A DNA stretch of 64,000 nucleotides, from the NCBI GenBank assembly GCA_964036045.1, contig OZ038385.1:36116063-36180062 (forward strand), given 5' to 3'. The notes beneath the pieces are model-generated. The model was not told the origin of the DNA, made no database searches, and saw only the letters and a list, made by a program, of their open reading frames with translations. The translations under genes were made by a program, and so were the position numbers. Below, piece by piece: positions 8,062 to 17,040 of this stretch; within the stretch, counting starts at the first letter, position 1; every line of letters starts with the position of its first letter. Source of the stretch: Eutreptiella sp. 'Long Island Sound 2002'. Its lineage: Eukaryota > Euglenozoa > Euglenophyceae > Eutreptiales > Eutreptiaceae.

Positions 8062-9266
8062 ACTAGGGACCAAGTGTGCGTGCGGGGCCAGGACCACTTC
8101 CGCTGCACTATCACGTGTGGCTACTGCGGCAAGAGGAGTCACTACGAGGATGAGTGCCACATAAAACGCCGCGAGTCCGAGAAGCTAAAGAAGGCCGAGG
8201 AAGAACGGCGTAAGAACGCCGGTAAGGGGGGGGGAGGCAGTACCCCTGGGGGAACTCCCGGTGGAGGTAACCCTGGAGGAGGGCAAGGAAACTCCGCAGC
8301 CCCCACAGGTGGAAAACCAGGCCCCACCCCCAAGGGTGAGCAGCCTGGGGAGAAGCGAACCGTACCCTCTACCCCCAGCGCCGGTGGCGCTGACAAGGGA
8401 AACGAGAACGCCAGGAAGCGCCGCCTCAACTGGCACTCTAAGTGCCTGCAGGCGGCGGGCTTTGAAGTGAAATTCCCTGAAGGGGAAAAGGGGGGCGGCT
8501 CCGAGGAAGAAGTTTTGGTTTTCTGGATCACCGTCAAAATAGGTGATCACGTTTACAAAGCGGTCTTGGACACGGGCGCCACGCTCTCAATCGTGGCCCG
8601 CAAATTGCTAAAACAAGCCAAGATCCGGAAAACCAGAACAGTGGCCATAAGGGTAGGGGATGGTCGGACCATCCATTCCCTGGGGGGGGTTGATGTGACT
8701 GTATGTCTAGGCGATGAGGAGGTGACGCAGCACTGCAAAGTGCTTGACAGAGACGCCTTTGACATTGTCATTGGCACTGATTTTCTGCGCTTCAACCCCC
8801 AGGTGAAGTTGCTGTCCTTGCAACGTCCCTACGCCCTTCACTGCGAATTTGGCAGTGGCCTATACTCTGTCCCTCTGGAGCTGTCAGGTCTAAAAGAATC
8901 CCGTCTACGTTACGTGAACCGGTCTTACAGAACTGAGAACTATCAGTTGGTGCGGCCAGTGTTGGAAAATGGACTGGCCGCCCTGCAGCTCGAGCTGAAT
9001 GAAATTCAGGTAGAACTGTTCACGAGTAAAGAGCAGCATCTGATGCAGCTCTACTGTTCGCGGAACCTAAACAATGCGTACCGCTTTTACTGGAAATCAA
9101 TGGGGTTGTGCTACGCAAACCCCCCTTTCTCCCAGCTCGCCAAGGTGATTACCAAAATCGCCCTCGAAGGAGCGAGAGTGGTCCTGTGCACCCCCGACTG
9201 GGGTACCACAGGTGAACACGCCTATTGGAGGCGCCTCTTGGACCGTATGACCGTGGGAAGGACTGA
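8056..9266 (+). CDS. R2 Gag zinc knuckle, protease and start of methyltransferase-like domain
   Basis: One frame covering three modules. A CCHC knuckle (C-G-Y-C-G-K-R-S-H-Y-E-D-E-C, 8116-8157) would bind RNA. A Gly/Pro-rich linker follows. A retropepsin-type protease has V-L-D-T-G-A-T (8563-8583) and I-V-I-G-T-D-F-L, and would act as a dimer to cut the polyprotein. From about 8935 the methyltransferase-like domain starts (T-E-N-Y-Q-L, V-E-L-F-T-S-K-E, Y-A-N-P-P-F-S at 9112-9132). It is cut at codon GAA by insertion of R3, and the continuation is at 21925. Gag and protease are fused without a stop, unlike B and C. The start codon is unknown because the 5' side is replaced by the insertion ending at 8055. 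Confidence 0.85.
9262..9266. repeat. Target-site duplication of R3, left copy (ACTGA)
   Basis: ACTGA immediately before the 5' LTR. The same five bases follow the 3' LTR at 21920-21924. Keeping one copy and dropping R3 restores codon phase in R2. Confidence 0.93.
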
Positions 9267-10023
9267 AGTGAGATTGAGCCCCATGGAGTATATATTTTGA
9301 ACTCAGAGTGTACTTTATTTGAACTCAGAGCAGATTCAGATCAATCATCATCATTCATCATCATCATCATTCATCATTCATCATGTGTCATGTGTCATGC
9401 ATCATGTGTCATGACATGCTGGCGCCCTAGCATGTGTTTTTCACATTCCAACCCAAAACCTCACTTTCGCTCAGAACTAACACAACCACAACCCCACTCT
9501 TATGGGTTCCTAAGAAGGTTATACTATTCATTTTTCATAACTCTTTGAATTTGGATGATCACATTTTTGACATCATGGATTGTCATGCATGTCATGCATG
9601 ATCGACTCATTTTGTGAGTGATACCACACATACTACCTTCGAAGGAGTCTAAGGCCCCTAAGGGACCTCTATATACTCTACAACCCTTTTCCATGGTTGT
9701 CCCTACTTCTACATGTATTTAAATGCCTATTTGGTGGGTCCCAAGCCCCAAACACAAGAGGAGAGAAGAGAGATAGATAGAGGAGAGGCGCCTGGCGGCG
9801 ACACCAGGGAGCACGTGGTGCTTCCTAGGTAAGTCCTAACTAGGTGTATTTTACTACAAGAGGCATATTTCTATGGTGAGAGTGGAAGAGAGGTAAGGAG
9901 TGAACATGAGTGTAAATAATGATTGTGTTTCATAGTCCCTTTTTTTGCTATGGACTAAGCTGGAAGACAAAATACTATGAGCCCATTACTTTGCAGTTGT
10001 TGAGGAGGGTGCCAAATCTAACT
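9267..10023 (+). repeat. R3 5' LTR (757 bp)
   Basis: The LTR supplies promoter and polyadenylation signals. Its boundaries come from comparison with the 3' LTR and from the terminal inverted repeat AGTGAGATT...AATCTAACT (8 of 9 positions). Inside: TATATA at about 9290, a run of TCATCA/TCATG microsatellite units (about 9336-9417), TATTTAAAT near 9715 as a possible TATA region, and a purine-rich AGAGGAGAGAAGAG stretch. An 83-codon frame at 9297-9548 also exists in the 3' LTR and is probably chance. Compared with the 3' LTR it lacks 51 bp at 9743/9744. Confidence 0.92.
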
Positions 10024-10034
10024 GGTAGCAGAGT
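10022..10034 (+). promoter_or_regulatory. R3 primer-binding site, tRNA-iMet type
   Basis: TGGTAGCAGAGT starts at the LTR end. Eukaryotic initiator-methionine tRNAs of the animal type end CTCTGCTACCA, and 11 of 12 bases would pair. Initiator Met is a common primer for Ty3/gypsy elements. The match directly after the LTR makes it convincing. Confidence 0.8.
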
Positions 10035-10156
10035 AAACCTGCTCTGCCTAAATCCAGTATCCCTTGGATTTAATTTCGATTCAATTCCAGCCTGGAAATT
10101 TAGTAAGGGACGGAGAAGAATTCCTGAACTCAGAAAATCGAGTCTGAAAAATTGAG

Positions 10157-12247
10157 ATGGACCCTGTGAGAACTCCAAGCAGCCTAGAGGCTACGGGCGC
10201 TTCTGAAAACGACGCGCAAGTCGTGATACCGGTCTCCGATGAGGAACTAGTCGCGCCTACCATGGCCGGGTTTGGAACCCCAGAAGTACCTCTAGACGGA
10301 TCTCGATTCGAAGCCTATCGTTTTCCTGCGCCTACATGTCCTGAGTATGCTGAAGCTGTAGCTCCACGCCCAGTGCCTTCAGCGAGTAACATGACGACAG
10401 CTGAGCTAGCGAATGCTATGGAGGTCCTATCGTTGCTCAACCAGAGTGGTCGGTTGCAACAAATGGTTCAACAAATCGAACACCCTGAAGGTTCATTCAC
10501 TAATGCCCCACAGACTCATGTGTCGGGGACCACATCGTCTTCGACTAATCCTTTCCAATCTGTGCCATGGCGTTCTAATGTGACTTACGCCACTATGCCT
10601 CAACCCCCTATCCGTGGAGAACCTATTGTTCATGGAGTGCCTACCGGAGTTCCTGAGCCTAAGTTTTTCTCTGAGCCTCAAGCTCCCAAAAGGACTCATA
10701 TTTTCGAAGCCTCTCCTTCTTCGGAAGAGAGCACTATCCTTTTGTCGACCTTGCAACAACTCAAGGGTCGTCTTGAAAACTTAGAAAATAGGACTAGTGC
10801 TAACTTAACCACTAACCCTTGTGTACCTTACCACCCCTCGCCTCTAACGCGAGTGTGCAACGGGCTTGCCGGTGTGCCTCCTGGAGTCAAGTCGCCCTTT
10901 GTACCCCGTACCAAAGCACCCAAACCCGTGGCTTGCTTTACCACTACCTACGAAGTATACACCCTCGACCAAGCCCTCGCCCTAGGACTCGGTCCACTAG
11001 CGCCTATGGCGCTACTCCCCGACCCCACACAACCGGTGCCACATACTGGTAAAGGAACCAAAGCTTTTTTCAAACCCCAAACCGAAACCAAACTACCCAA
11101 GTTTTCGGGTAGAGACCTCGACGTTTACGCCGAAGATTTTTTGAGGTTCTTGAGGTCGACTGGACAAGAAGACCTCAACGAAAGAGCCAAGGCGGACCTT
11201 GTTATCAACGGTTGTGATAACAAGGACGTAAAAGAAGTGGTTTCGGGGGCACTCAAGAAAAGTGACTCTTGGGTAAGGTTCCTTATTATTACGCTCGAAA
11301 AGCTCTACCCTACTTACGTTACCGACCTAGAGTTTATTCAAGAGATAGAGCGTATCCCTCGGTTGAAGGAATACCCTACAACCGCAGACATAGCCCAATA
11401 TGTCCAAAAGTTCACTACGCTTACGGACCAATTGGCTACGTCCTACTACGACGACTCCAAAGCCCTCCTACACCTCCTACCTCGTGTTCCGCCCAAAACC
11501 ATGGACGAAATACGTGCTACTCCCGAGAGGTTGTCTAGAATACACACTTTCACCTCTCTCGTTGACCTCCTCTACGAGTTGGCCCTTCAAAGGAAGTCTG
11601 ACACTACTTTGAAAAACTTGCACTCGATGGCGCAACTCAAGTGGCTAGACGGCAACACCAACGCCGACTCCAACGCCCCTATGAACCAAGAAGAGGCCTT
11701 TGCCCACTCGCTATGTGAGGAGTGCTTTGTGTCGTTTCAACAAGCACGAGGACAAGCAAACGGCAACCGTGGTGGTGGCGGTCGTGGCCGTGGAAAAGGT
11801 GGACGAGGCAAAGGACAAGGCCAAGGGCAGTGGTATTGGCGAAGGGAAGTCGAGGAGGACAACTCCACCGCGCCCAAGTTCTTCGCCACCGTGTTTTGCC
11901 CCAATTGTGGGACAAAACACAACGTAAGAGACAAGGCGTGGCAAGACAGCCTTGACGCGAGGAAAGAAGAGCAAAACCAAACGAAGAAAGGTCAAGGCAA
12001 AGGGGGAAAGGACCAAGCGAAAGGAGGAGAAAAAGGAAGTGGAGGAAAAGCGAACGGAGGAAAGGCGAACGAAGGAAAAGGAGGCAAAGGAAAAGACGAT
12101 GACAAAGGAAAGCCTCAAGAGAAGAAACGCTTGGAAGAGTTGACGGAAGGAGAGCGAGAAAAGAAGCGAAAAAGAGTTCTCAAGCTGGAAAAGCAAGCTA
12201 AGAACCTCAAAGACTTTCTCGCGGGTCAAACGCCGGGGGAAGCCTAG
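10157..12247 (+). CDS. gag: R3 Gag
   Basis: A 696-codon structural protein that would assemble the particle and bind the element RNA. The start ATG follows the 133-nt leader. Residues 1-300 are Pro/Ser/Thr-rich. Residues about 305-500 are a helical capsid-like region opening with L-P-K-F-S-G-R-D-L-D-V-Y. Residues about 535-567 form an Arg/Gly box (G-R-G-R-G-K-G-G-R-G-K-G). Residues about 578-590 contain C-P-N-C-G-T-K-H, a knuckle lacking its last Cys. The tail (600-690) is an extreme Lys/Gly/Glu low-complexity region. The frame ends TAG at 12245-12247. Pol lies in the -1 frame and is open from 12202, a 46-nt overlap in which I see no perfect slippery heptamer. Confidence 0.88.
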   Translation: MDPVRTPSSLEATGASENDAQVVIPVSDEELVAPTMAGFGTPEVPLDGSRFEAYRFPAPTCPEYAEAVAPRPVPSASNMTTAELANAMEVLSLLNQSGRLQQMVQQIEHPEGSFTNAPQTHVSGTTSSSTNPFQSVPWRSNVTYATMPQPPIRGEPIVHGVPTGVPEPKFFSEPQAPKRTHIFEASPSSEESTILLSTLQQLKGRLENLENRTSANLTTNPCVPYHPSPLTRVCNGLAGVPPGVKSPFVPRTKAPKPVACFTTTYEVYTLDQALALGLGPLAPMALLPDPTQPVPHTGKGTKAFFKPQTETKLPKFSGRDLDVYAEDFLRFLRSTGQEDLNERAKADLVINGCDNKDVKEVVSGALKKSDSWVRFLIITLEKLYPTYVTDLEFIQEIERIPRLKEYPTTADIAQYVQKFTTLTDQLATSYYDDSKALLHLLPRVPPKTMDEIRATPERLSRIHTFTSLVDLLYELALQRKSDTTLKNLHSMAQLKWLDGNTNADSNAPMNQEEAFAHSLCEECFVSFQQARGQANGNRGGGGRGRGKGGRGKGQGQGQWYWRREVEEDNSTAPKFFATVFCPNCGTKHNVRDKAWQDSLDARKEEQNQTKKGQGKGGKDQAKGGEKGSGGKANGGKANEGKGGKGKDDDKGKPQEKKRLEELTEGEREKKRKRVLKLEKQAKNLKDFLAGQTPGEA

Positions 12248-14244
12248 GTGGACACCGAGACGACGCACCGAGGTATTGCTACCTATTGAGGGTCGCTATC
12301 AATGGTCTATGGGTGGACGCATACCTTGATACCGGCGCTACAATCTCCCTAGTCTCCTCTAGGTTCGTCAACTATGAGGACCTAGTTCCCAAAAATATTT
12401 GTGGGGTAAAAACGGGAGAAGGGGGAGTCACTCTCACCGAAGGCGAGATAGAAGGAGAAGTACAAGTGGGGGACCGAAAGGTACTTCAAAAGTTTCAAGC
12501 GTTCGACACCGACGCCTTTGAAGCCGTATTGGGGACGGACTTCTTTGCGCAAAACGAGTGGATAAAATATTTATCCCTTCAAGAACCCACTCACTTGTTG
12601 GTGGTGAACGAAGAGCAAGAATGGGAAGCAATACCCCTCAAGGAGACAAAGTGTCCAAGACCTGCGCTCAAGACTCTCAAGAGTTTTCCGTTGGCACTCG
12701 ATAGCGAGGTGAAGCAAGAGAGTATCCTCGCTACCTTGAGCCTACACCGAACGGAGAACTACACTCTCGACACCGCCGCCAAGCGTGACGCGTTTCGAGA
12801 ACTTGGCCTTAACCCGAACACGTGTAACGGCGACTTTGTCGAACTCTTTGCGTCCAAAGAGAACGCCGACGCGGAGTACTTTTGTACTCCCAAAACCAAC
12901 AACACGTGGTGGTATGACTGGGGAAAGTTGGGAGCTTGGAAGATGCTCTACGCCAACCCCCCTTTCTCAAAAATACTCCACACGTTGGTAAAAGTTTATG
13001 TGGACCAAGCTACGGTCGCGTTGGTTATTCCCGAAGGGAAGAAGTGGGAAGAAAAAGAAAAGCTATGGGGGCCTATACTCGAAAAGTTGACGGTGACAAA
13101 GTTGCTCTTACCTGACGTTCCTCTTTACCGACTTAACCCAAAAGAAGAGGTTTTGCCAAAGCCCCGTTGGCGAACCGCTATGTACCTAGTCTCGGGGAAG
13201 AACGTGTCCTCTAACCCCATGGAAAACGTGTCTGAGGAGGTAAAGAAGTTCGTGCTAAAGCACCACCGTGGGTACGGAAAAGAAGAGATGATGAAAAGGT
13301 TTCCGGACGTGGACGAGAGCAAGGAAGAGTACAAGTTCGAGACGCCTAAGTTTCAAGTCGAAGAAGTGGTTCAAGAAAGTCCGAAAGAGGCAAGAGAAAC
13401 TCAAGAAGAGAGCGAAGAAACCTCCGACGAAGGCGGAAGTATATCCGAAGCTCCTTCCGAGTCGACTATACCCTTTTCGAACGACTCCTACACCACTATG
13501 GACTACGACGACTTGGTCGCCAACCTTTTCTTGGAAGAAGTAGAACCTCTAGAGGCTCCTTCGACCCCTTCCGAAACTCCTAACCCCGAAAAACTTCTTT
13601 CACACGTTTCCGTCCCACTAGAATCGATGACGAGCGAAGGAGACGAACGTGAACTCCGTCTCCTACACGCCCGCCCGAGTAAAAATTCGTTCCCTTCTTC
13701 AAAAGAAGATTTGGAAGAAACTCGTCTCCTTCTACTAAATCAAATTGACAGACTCCAAAAACTGGAGCTAAAAGAAAAATGGAAAAGCATGGTCTACCTA
13801 GACGAGTACGACGGAGAAGATGGGACGTATTTTGATGTCGGCGAAGAATTGGTCATGCTTCACGAACTACACGAAGCATTGGAACAAGAAATTGAAGGAG
13901 AAGAAGAAAAGAAAGAAGAAAGAAAAGATCAATTACGCCGTAAAGATATCAAGAGACTAAGAAAGAAAGTCAAAGAAAAGAAGAAAATTGATCACCAAGA
14001 GAATCAGATGATTTTGGACCCCGAACAGGTCCTAGCCCTCAAGAAATTGACGGAGCAAGATGAAAAATCTAAGAAACAAGAATTAGGTGCGTCCAATCTA
14101 CACGCATCTGAAGACCTCAAGATTTCGCTCGACAAAATGGATGTTGATGAGAGGATCAAGAAAATCATCCTGCATTTCTCTGACATTTTTGGTCCGTTAC
14201 CTCCACCCGGATCGGTGAAGAAACTCGTGACCATGGACCTAGAA
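12202..14244 (+). CDS. pol: R3 Pol part 1: protease and methyltransferase-like domain
   Basis: No AUG lies near the frame start, so expression presumably depends on frameshifting or reinitiation; the first alternative start codon is TTG at 12286. Protease: Y-L-D-T-G-A-T (12322-12342) and V-L-G-T-D-F-F (about 12526-12546). The methyltransferase-like domain runs about 12757-13200: T-E-N-Y-T-L-D, F-V-E-L-F-A-S-K-E-N, then L-Y-A-N-P-P-F-S (about 12946-12969), K-V-Y-V-D-Q-A-T-V-A-L-V-I-P, and a closing strand. NPPF is the catalytic motif IV of N6-adenine methyltransferases, and no clear SAM-binding FxGxG is seen. A long acidic linker (to about 14,190) leads into RT. Coding is cut after M-D-L-E by a DNA transposon; the frame runs by accident to 14343. 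Confidence 0.88.
14240..14244. repeat. Target-site duplication TAGAA, left copy
   Basis: TAGAA precedes the CTTAGCCCAC terminus and recurs at 15454-15458 after the other terminus. The codons CTA GAA and the following CTA AGA GAA are in phase once one copy is removed. Confidence 0.9.
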
Positions 14245-14438
14245 CTTAGCCCACACAAACTGCACCCTGTTTTTCACCTCAAGGGCGGCAATTGTCTGCA
14301 AAAAAAGACGCGCAGTTGCCACGTGTTTCCACCTGAAAACTGAGAATGAAAAAACAGAGGAATCTCAAATATATTTTTTTAGGCTATCAGCGGAATGCAA
14401 GTAGTCAGAGGTATGAAAAAACCGTTTTTTTTGGCATG

Positions 14439-14466
14439 TTGAGTGCGCGAGGCCTCGCGCACTCAA
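14439..14466. repeat. Perfect 28-bp palindrome in the DNA transposon
   Basis: TTGAGTGCGCGAGG followed by its exact reverse complement, with no loop. It would form a strong hairpin or cruciform, or a dimeric protein-binding site. Two relatives lie at 14931-14956 and 15084-15115. Confidence 0.9.
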
Positions 14467-14930
14467 TTATGCAGCATGAGTTTTCCCCAATGGTCCTGAA
14501 TAAACAGTATTCCATGCCAATTGAGGCTCTGATGTCTTAATGGGTGCCTCATGGTGTACCGTTCGGGTCATGTCAGGAGCAAGAGTGGTCAATCAATGGA
14601 CGTCTTGTACACGCCATGCACTATGTAAGGTGTAATAGATCTAAATAGCGGGTTGCCCTCAGTCCTTGCTAAGCACACCAATTTCAGTTAGTTTACCTAC
14701 AAATGAGGTGCTCAGCCGCCCATCTCTTTGGGCTGTACAACAGTTTGTCAGAAGCGCTACGTCACAGCAGGTATGAAGCAAGTGCTCGAAAGGAAGATAG
14801 TCTAATCACTACTCTTGAGCTCACTGTTTTCACAGGATTCCAAAAGGCAGGAATCTCAAAAAGCCCTTTGGAGTCTATCTACAGAATACAAGTAGTCACG
14901 GGTATTCAAAAACCCATGCTTCTAGCATGT

Positions 14931-14956
14931 TGAGTGCGCGAGCCCTCGCGCACTGA
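14931..14956. repeat. Second long palindrome (one mismatch)
   Basis: TGAGTGCGCGAG, CC, then CTCGCGCACTGA: 12-bp arms with one mismatch. It is embedded in a unit that repeats the sequence around 14439, including AGTAGTCA upstream and CATGTTGAG at the left arm. Confidence 0.85.
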
Positions 14957-15083
14957 GTGTTCCGCTGTGCAAGTCTTTAACCCATATTGAATCTTGCAGT
15001 TTTGCTTTTGCTCCGTCCTTGCTTCATGCCACTACCGATGTGAAAAAGTGATCTCAAAAAAGCCTGAAAGTCTCACTGCAGCT

Positions 15084-15115
15084 GGCTGAGTGCGCGAGGC
15101 CTCGAGCACTCAGCC
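15084..15115. repeat. Third long palindrome (one mismatch)
   Basis: GGCTGAGTGCGCGAGG followed by CCTCGAGCACTCAGCC: 16-bp arms with one mismatch. The outer GGC/GCC pairs are specific to this copy. Confidence 0.85.
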
Positions 15116-15458
15116 TCCCATAATAAGTATTATTTCATGTGGACATGTACAGGATGTGTGAACAGCGCCCATCTTTAATAGTTTTCCAGACGATCCAAAA
15201 ATTGGTATTCTTCAAATTAGCCAACAAAATCTTTTTTCGGGGAAAATGACCGGTAAACCCTCTGATTTTGGACTAAAGAATGGTTATTTGACCCCCTTAA
15301 AAACAGCAAAAAATGGGCAAACCTGATGAAAAATGCATTTTTTGGGAGGGTTTGAAAAACAGTATTTTCAAGATGGCAAAAAAAACTACTTTTTTCGGTG
15401 ACAAAATCTAGGTGCTTAGGTGAAAAAAGGGGGTGCAGTTTGCGTGGGCTAAGTAGAA

Positions 15459-17040
15459 CTAAGAGAAGAATTTCTCAAAGATCGAGTTCGATGTCGACCG
15501 TACCCAGCATCAAAAGATGACATGGCTGAGATTACTCGCCAAATCAAAGAATGCGTGGAGGCCGGTTTGGTTTACGAGTACAAAAAGACGGACTATCCTA
15601 AGCATTGCAGTCCATGCTTCCTGGTAGCTAAACCAGGGAGCACTGCAAAAAGATTGGTGGTCGACTACAAAAAGGTCAACCAAAAAATAAAACTGCACAG
15701 CGGTTCGCTGCCCCTGATAGAGAACACCGTGGAAACCGCTGCTGGATGCAGATACAAAACCAAAATGGACAAGCGGTCCGGTTTCTGGCAAATTGACCTA
15801 ACGGAGCGTGCCCAAGATCTAACGGCATTCATTGCTCCGGATGGACGGGTCTACAAATGGCGGGTAATGCCATTTGGTATTGCTAACGCCCCGGCGTTGT
15901 TCCAGGAGCTGATGAATCAAATCATCGCCCTGTGTAAACGACGACCGGCCGTCCAAGAGCTCCTACAGCGTGGTGCTGTCCTGGAGGCTCACATCGACGA
16001 TGTCATCCTAGGGACGAACACCATCGATGACCATCTCCTACTACTCCGAGAATTCTACACCGTCTGTCAAGAAAATCACCTCCGCATCAAGCTGGAGAAA
16101 TGCGAATTTCTCAAGACGGAAACAGACCACCTCGGATTCCACATCGGAGATGGATGGTGGAAACCGCAGGATCAAAAGATGAAGCCCCTGATGGACTTCG
16201 ACCTAACGGATTCTATGTCTAAAGCTGAAGGAGTTCAGAAAATCCGACAATTCATCGGATCCTGTAATTTTTACAGGCGGCATCTCCAAAATTTCACGGA
16301 AGCCAGCGCACCACTAACGGATCTCATCAAGAAGGAGACTCCGTGGCGCTGGGGACCTATTGAAAAGCAAGCAATCGAAGATGTCAAGAAGAAAATCCGA
16401 GAATGCCTAGTACTTGCAGTACCCCAACGCTACGGCGAGATGATTCTAATCACGGATGCCAGTAACGTTGGAGGAGGAGGGACATTATTACAGTGGCAAA
16501 AGCTAACTACGGATCAATGTAAAGACATTGATTATCGCCTAAGAGTTCAAGGTGTCACAAGAGAAGGATTCATGAAATCTGACTATGACTCCCAAGAATG
16601 GCGCCTAGTTCCACTTGGCCACTGGAATTGGAAGTGGAATGCAGCCCGCTCACACTATCACACCTACGAGCAGGAGCTGTTAGCTGGAGTTCTAGTGTTG
16701 GCTAGTCAACACAGGATCCTGGGTACCAATCCCATCACGTGGCTATGTGATCAGGATTCCGTGAAGTACTTTATGGAAAGACCACCGCCGGATGGAAAAC
16801 GTCTACGACGGTGGTGGGTCTACCTGAGCCAACTACGACTCGCTACATTCCACATCCGGGGAATTAAAAACGAACTCTGTGATTATCTATCACGGAATTG
16901 TTTTGATTCCCTGGTGGGGGCAGACACCGAGATGATGGCCCAAGAAGCTTTCGCCAAGATGGATCAACATCTCGATCTCTTTACGAGGAAAGAAAAACTC
17001 ATGTCCTGGAGACTACTCGGACATCTTGGACCAGTTGACG
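15459..17040 (+). CDS. pol: R3 Pol part 2: reverse transcriptase and RNase H
   Basis: Continues the codons before the DNA transposon. RT: C-R-P-Y-P-A-S-K-D-D, A-G-L-V-Y-E-Y, H-C-S-P-C-F-L-V-A-K-P, R-L-V-V-D-Y-K-K-V-N, the first Asp in K-M-D-K-R-S-G-F-W-Q, M-P-F-G-I-A-N-A-P-A-L-F-Q, and the active-site box H-I-D-D-V-I-L (about 15988-16010). RNase H: I-L-I-T-D-A-S-N-V (about 16443-16470), Y-E-Q-E-L-L-A-G and W-L-C-D-Q-D, ending with N-E-L-C-D-Y-L-S-R-N. The frame stays open to 17225, but integrase homology is in the +1 frame, so one indel lies near 17030-17045. Apart from that and the nested transposon, this region is intact. Confidence 0.9.

Larger units (their letters stand above)
14245..15453. 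mobile_element. 1,209-bp non-coding DNA transposon inside R3 pol
   Basis: Terminal inverted repeats of about 35 bp: the left begins CTTAGCCCACACAAACTGCA (14245-14279), and the right, read in reverse complement, begins CTTAGCCCACGCAAACTGCA (15418-15453). About 33 of 36 positions match. A 5-bp TAGAA duplication flanks it. No long credible ORF is present, so it is non-autonomous and would need a transposase in trans. Its interior has three diverged copies of a unit starting near AATCTCAAA and containing a long palindrome. Removing it joins the R3 pol frame to match R2 pol at the same position. Confidence 0.92.

Noticed and set aside
9297-9548. 83-codon ORF in the LTR, repeated at 21143-21394
   Set aside because: It is duplicated only because the LTR is. 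It contains microsatellite-encoded Ile/His runs and has no recognisable domain.
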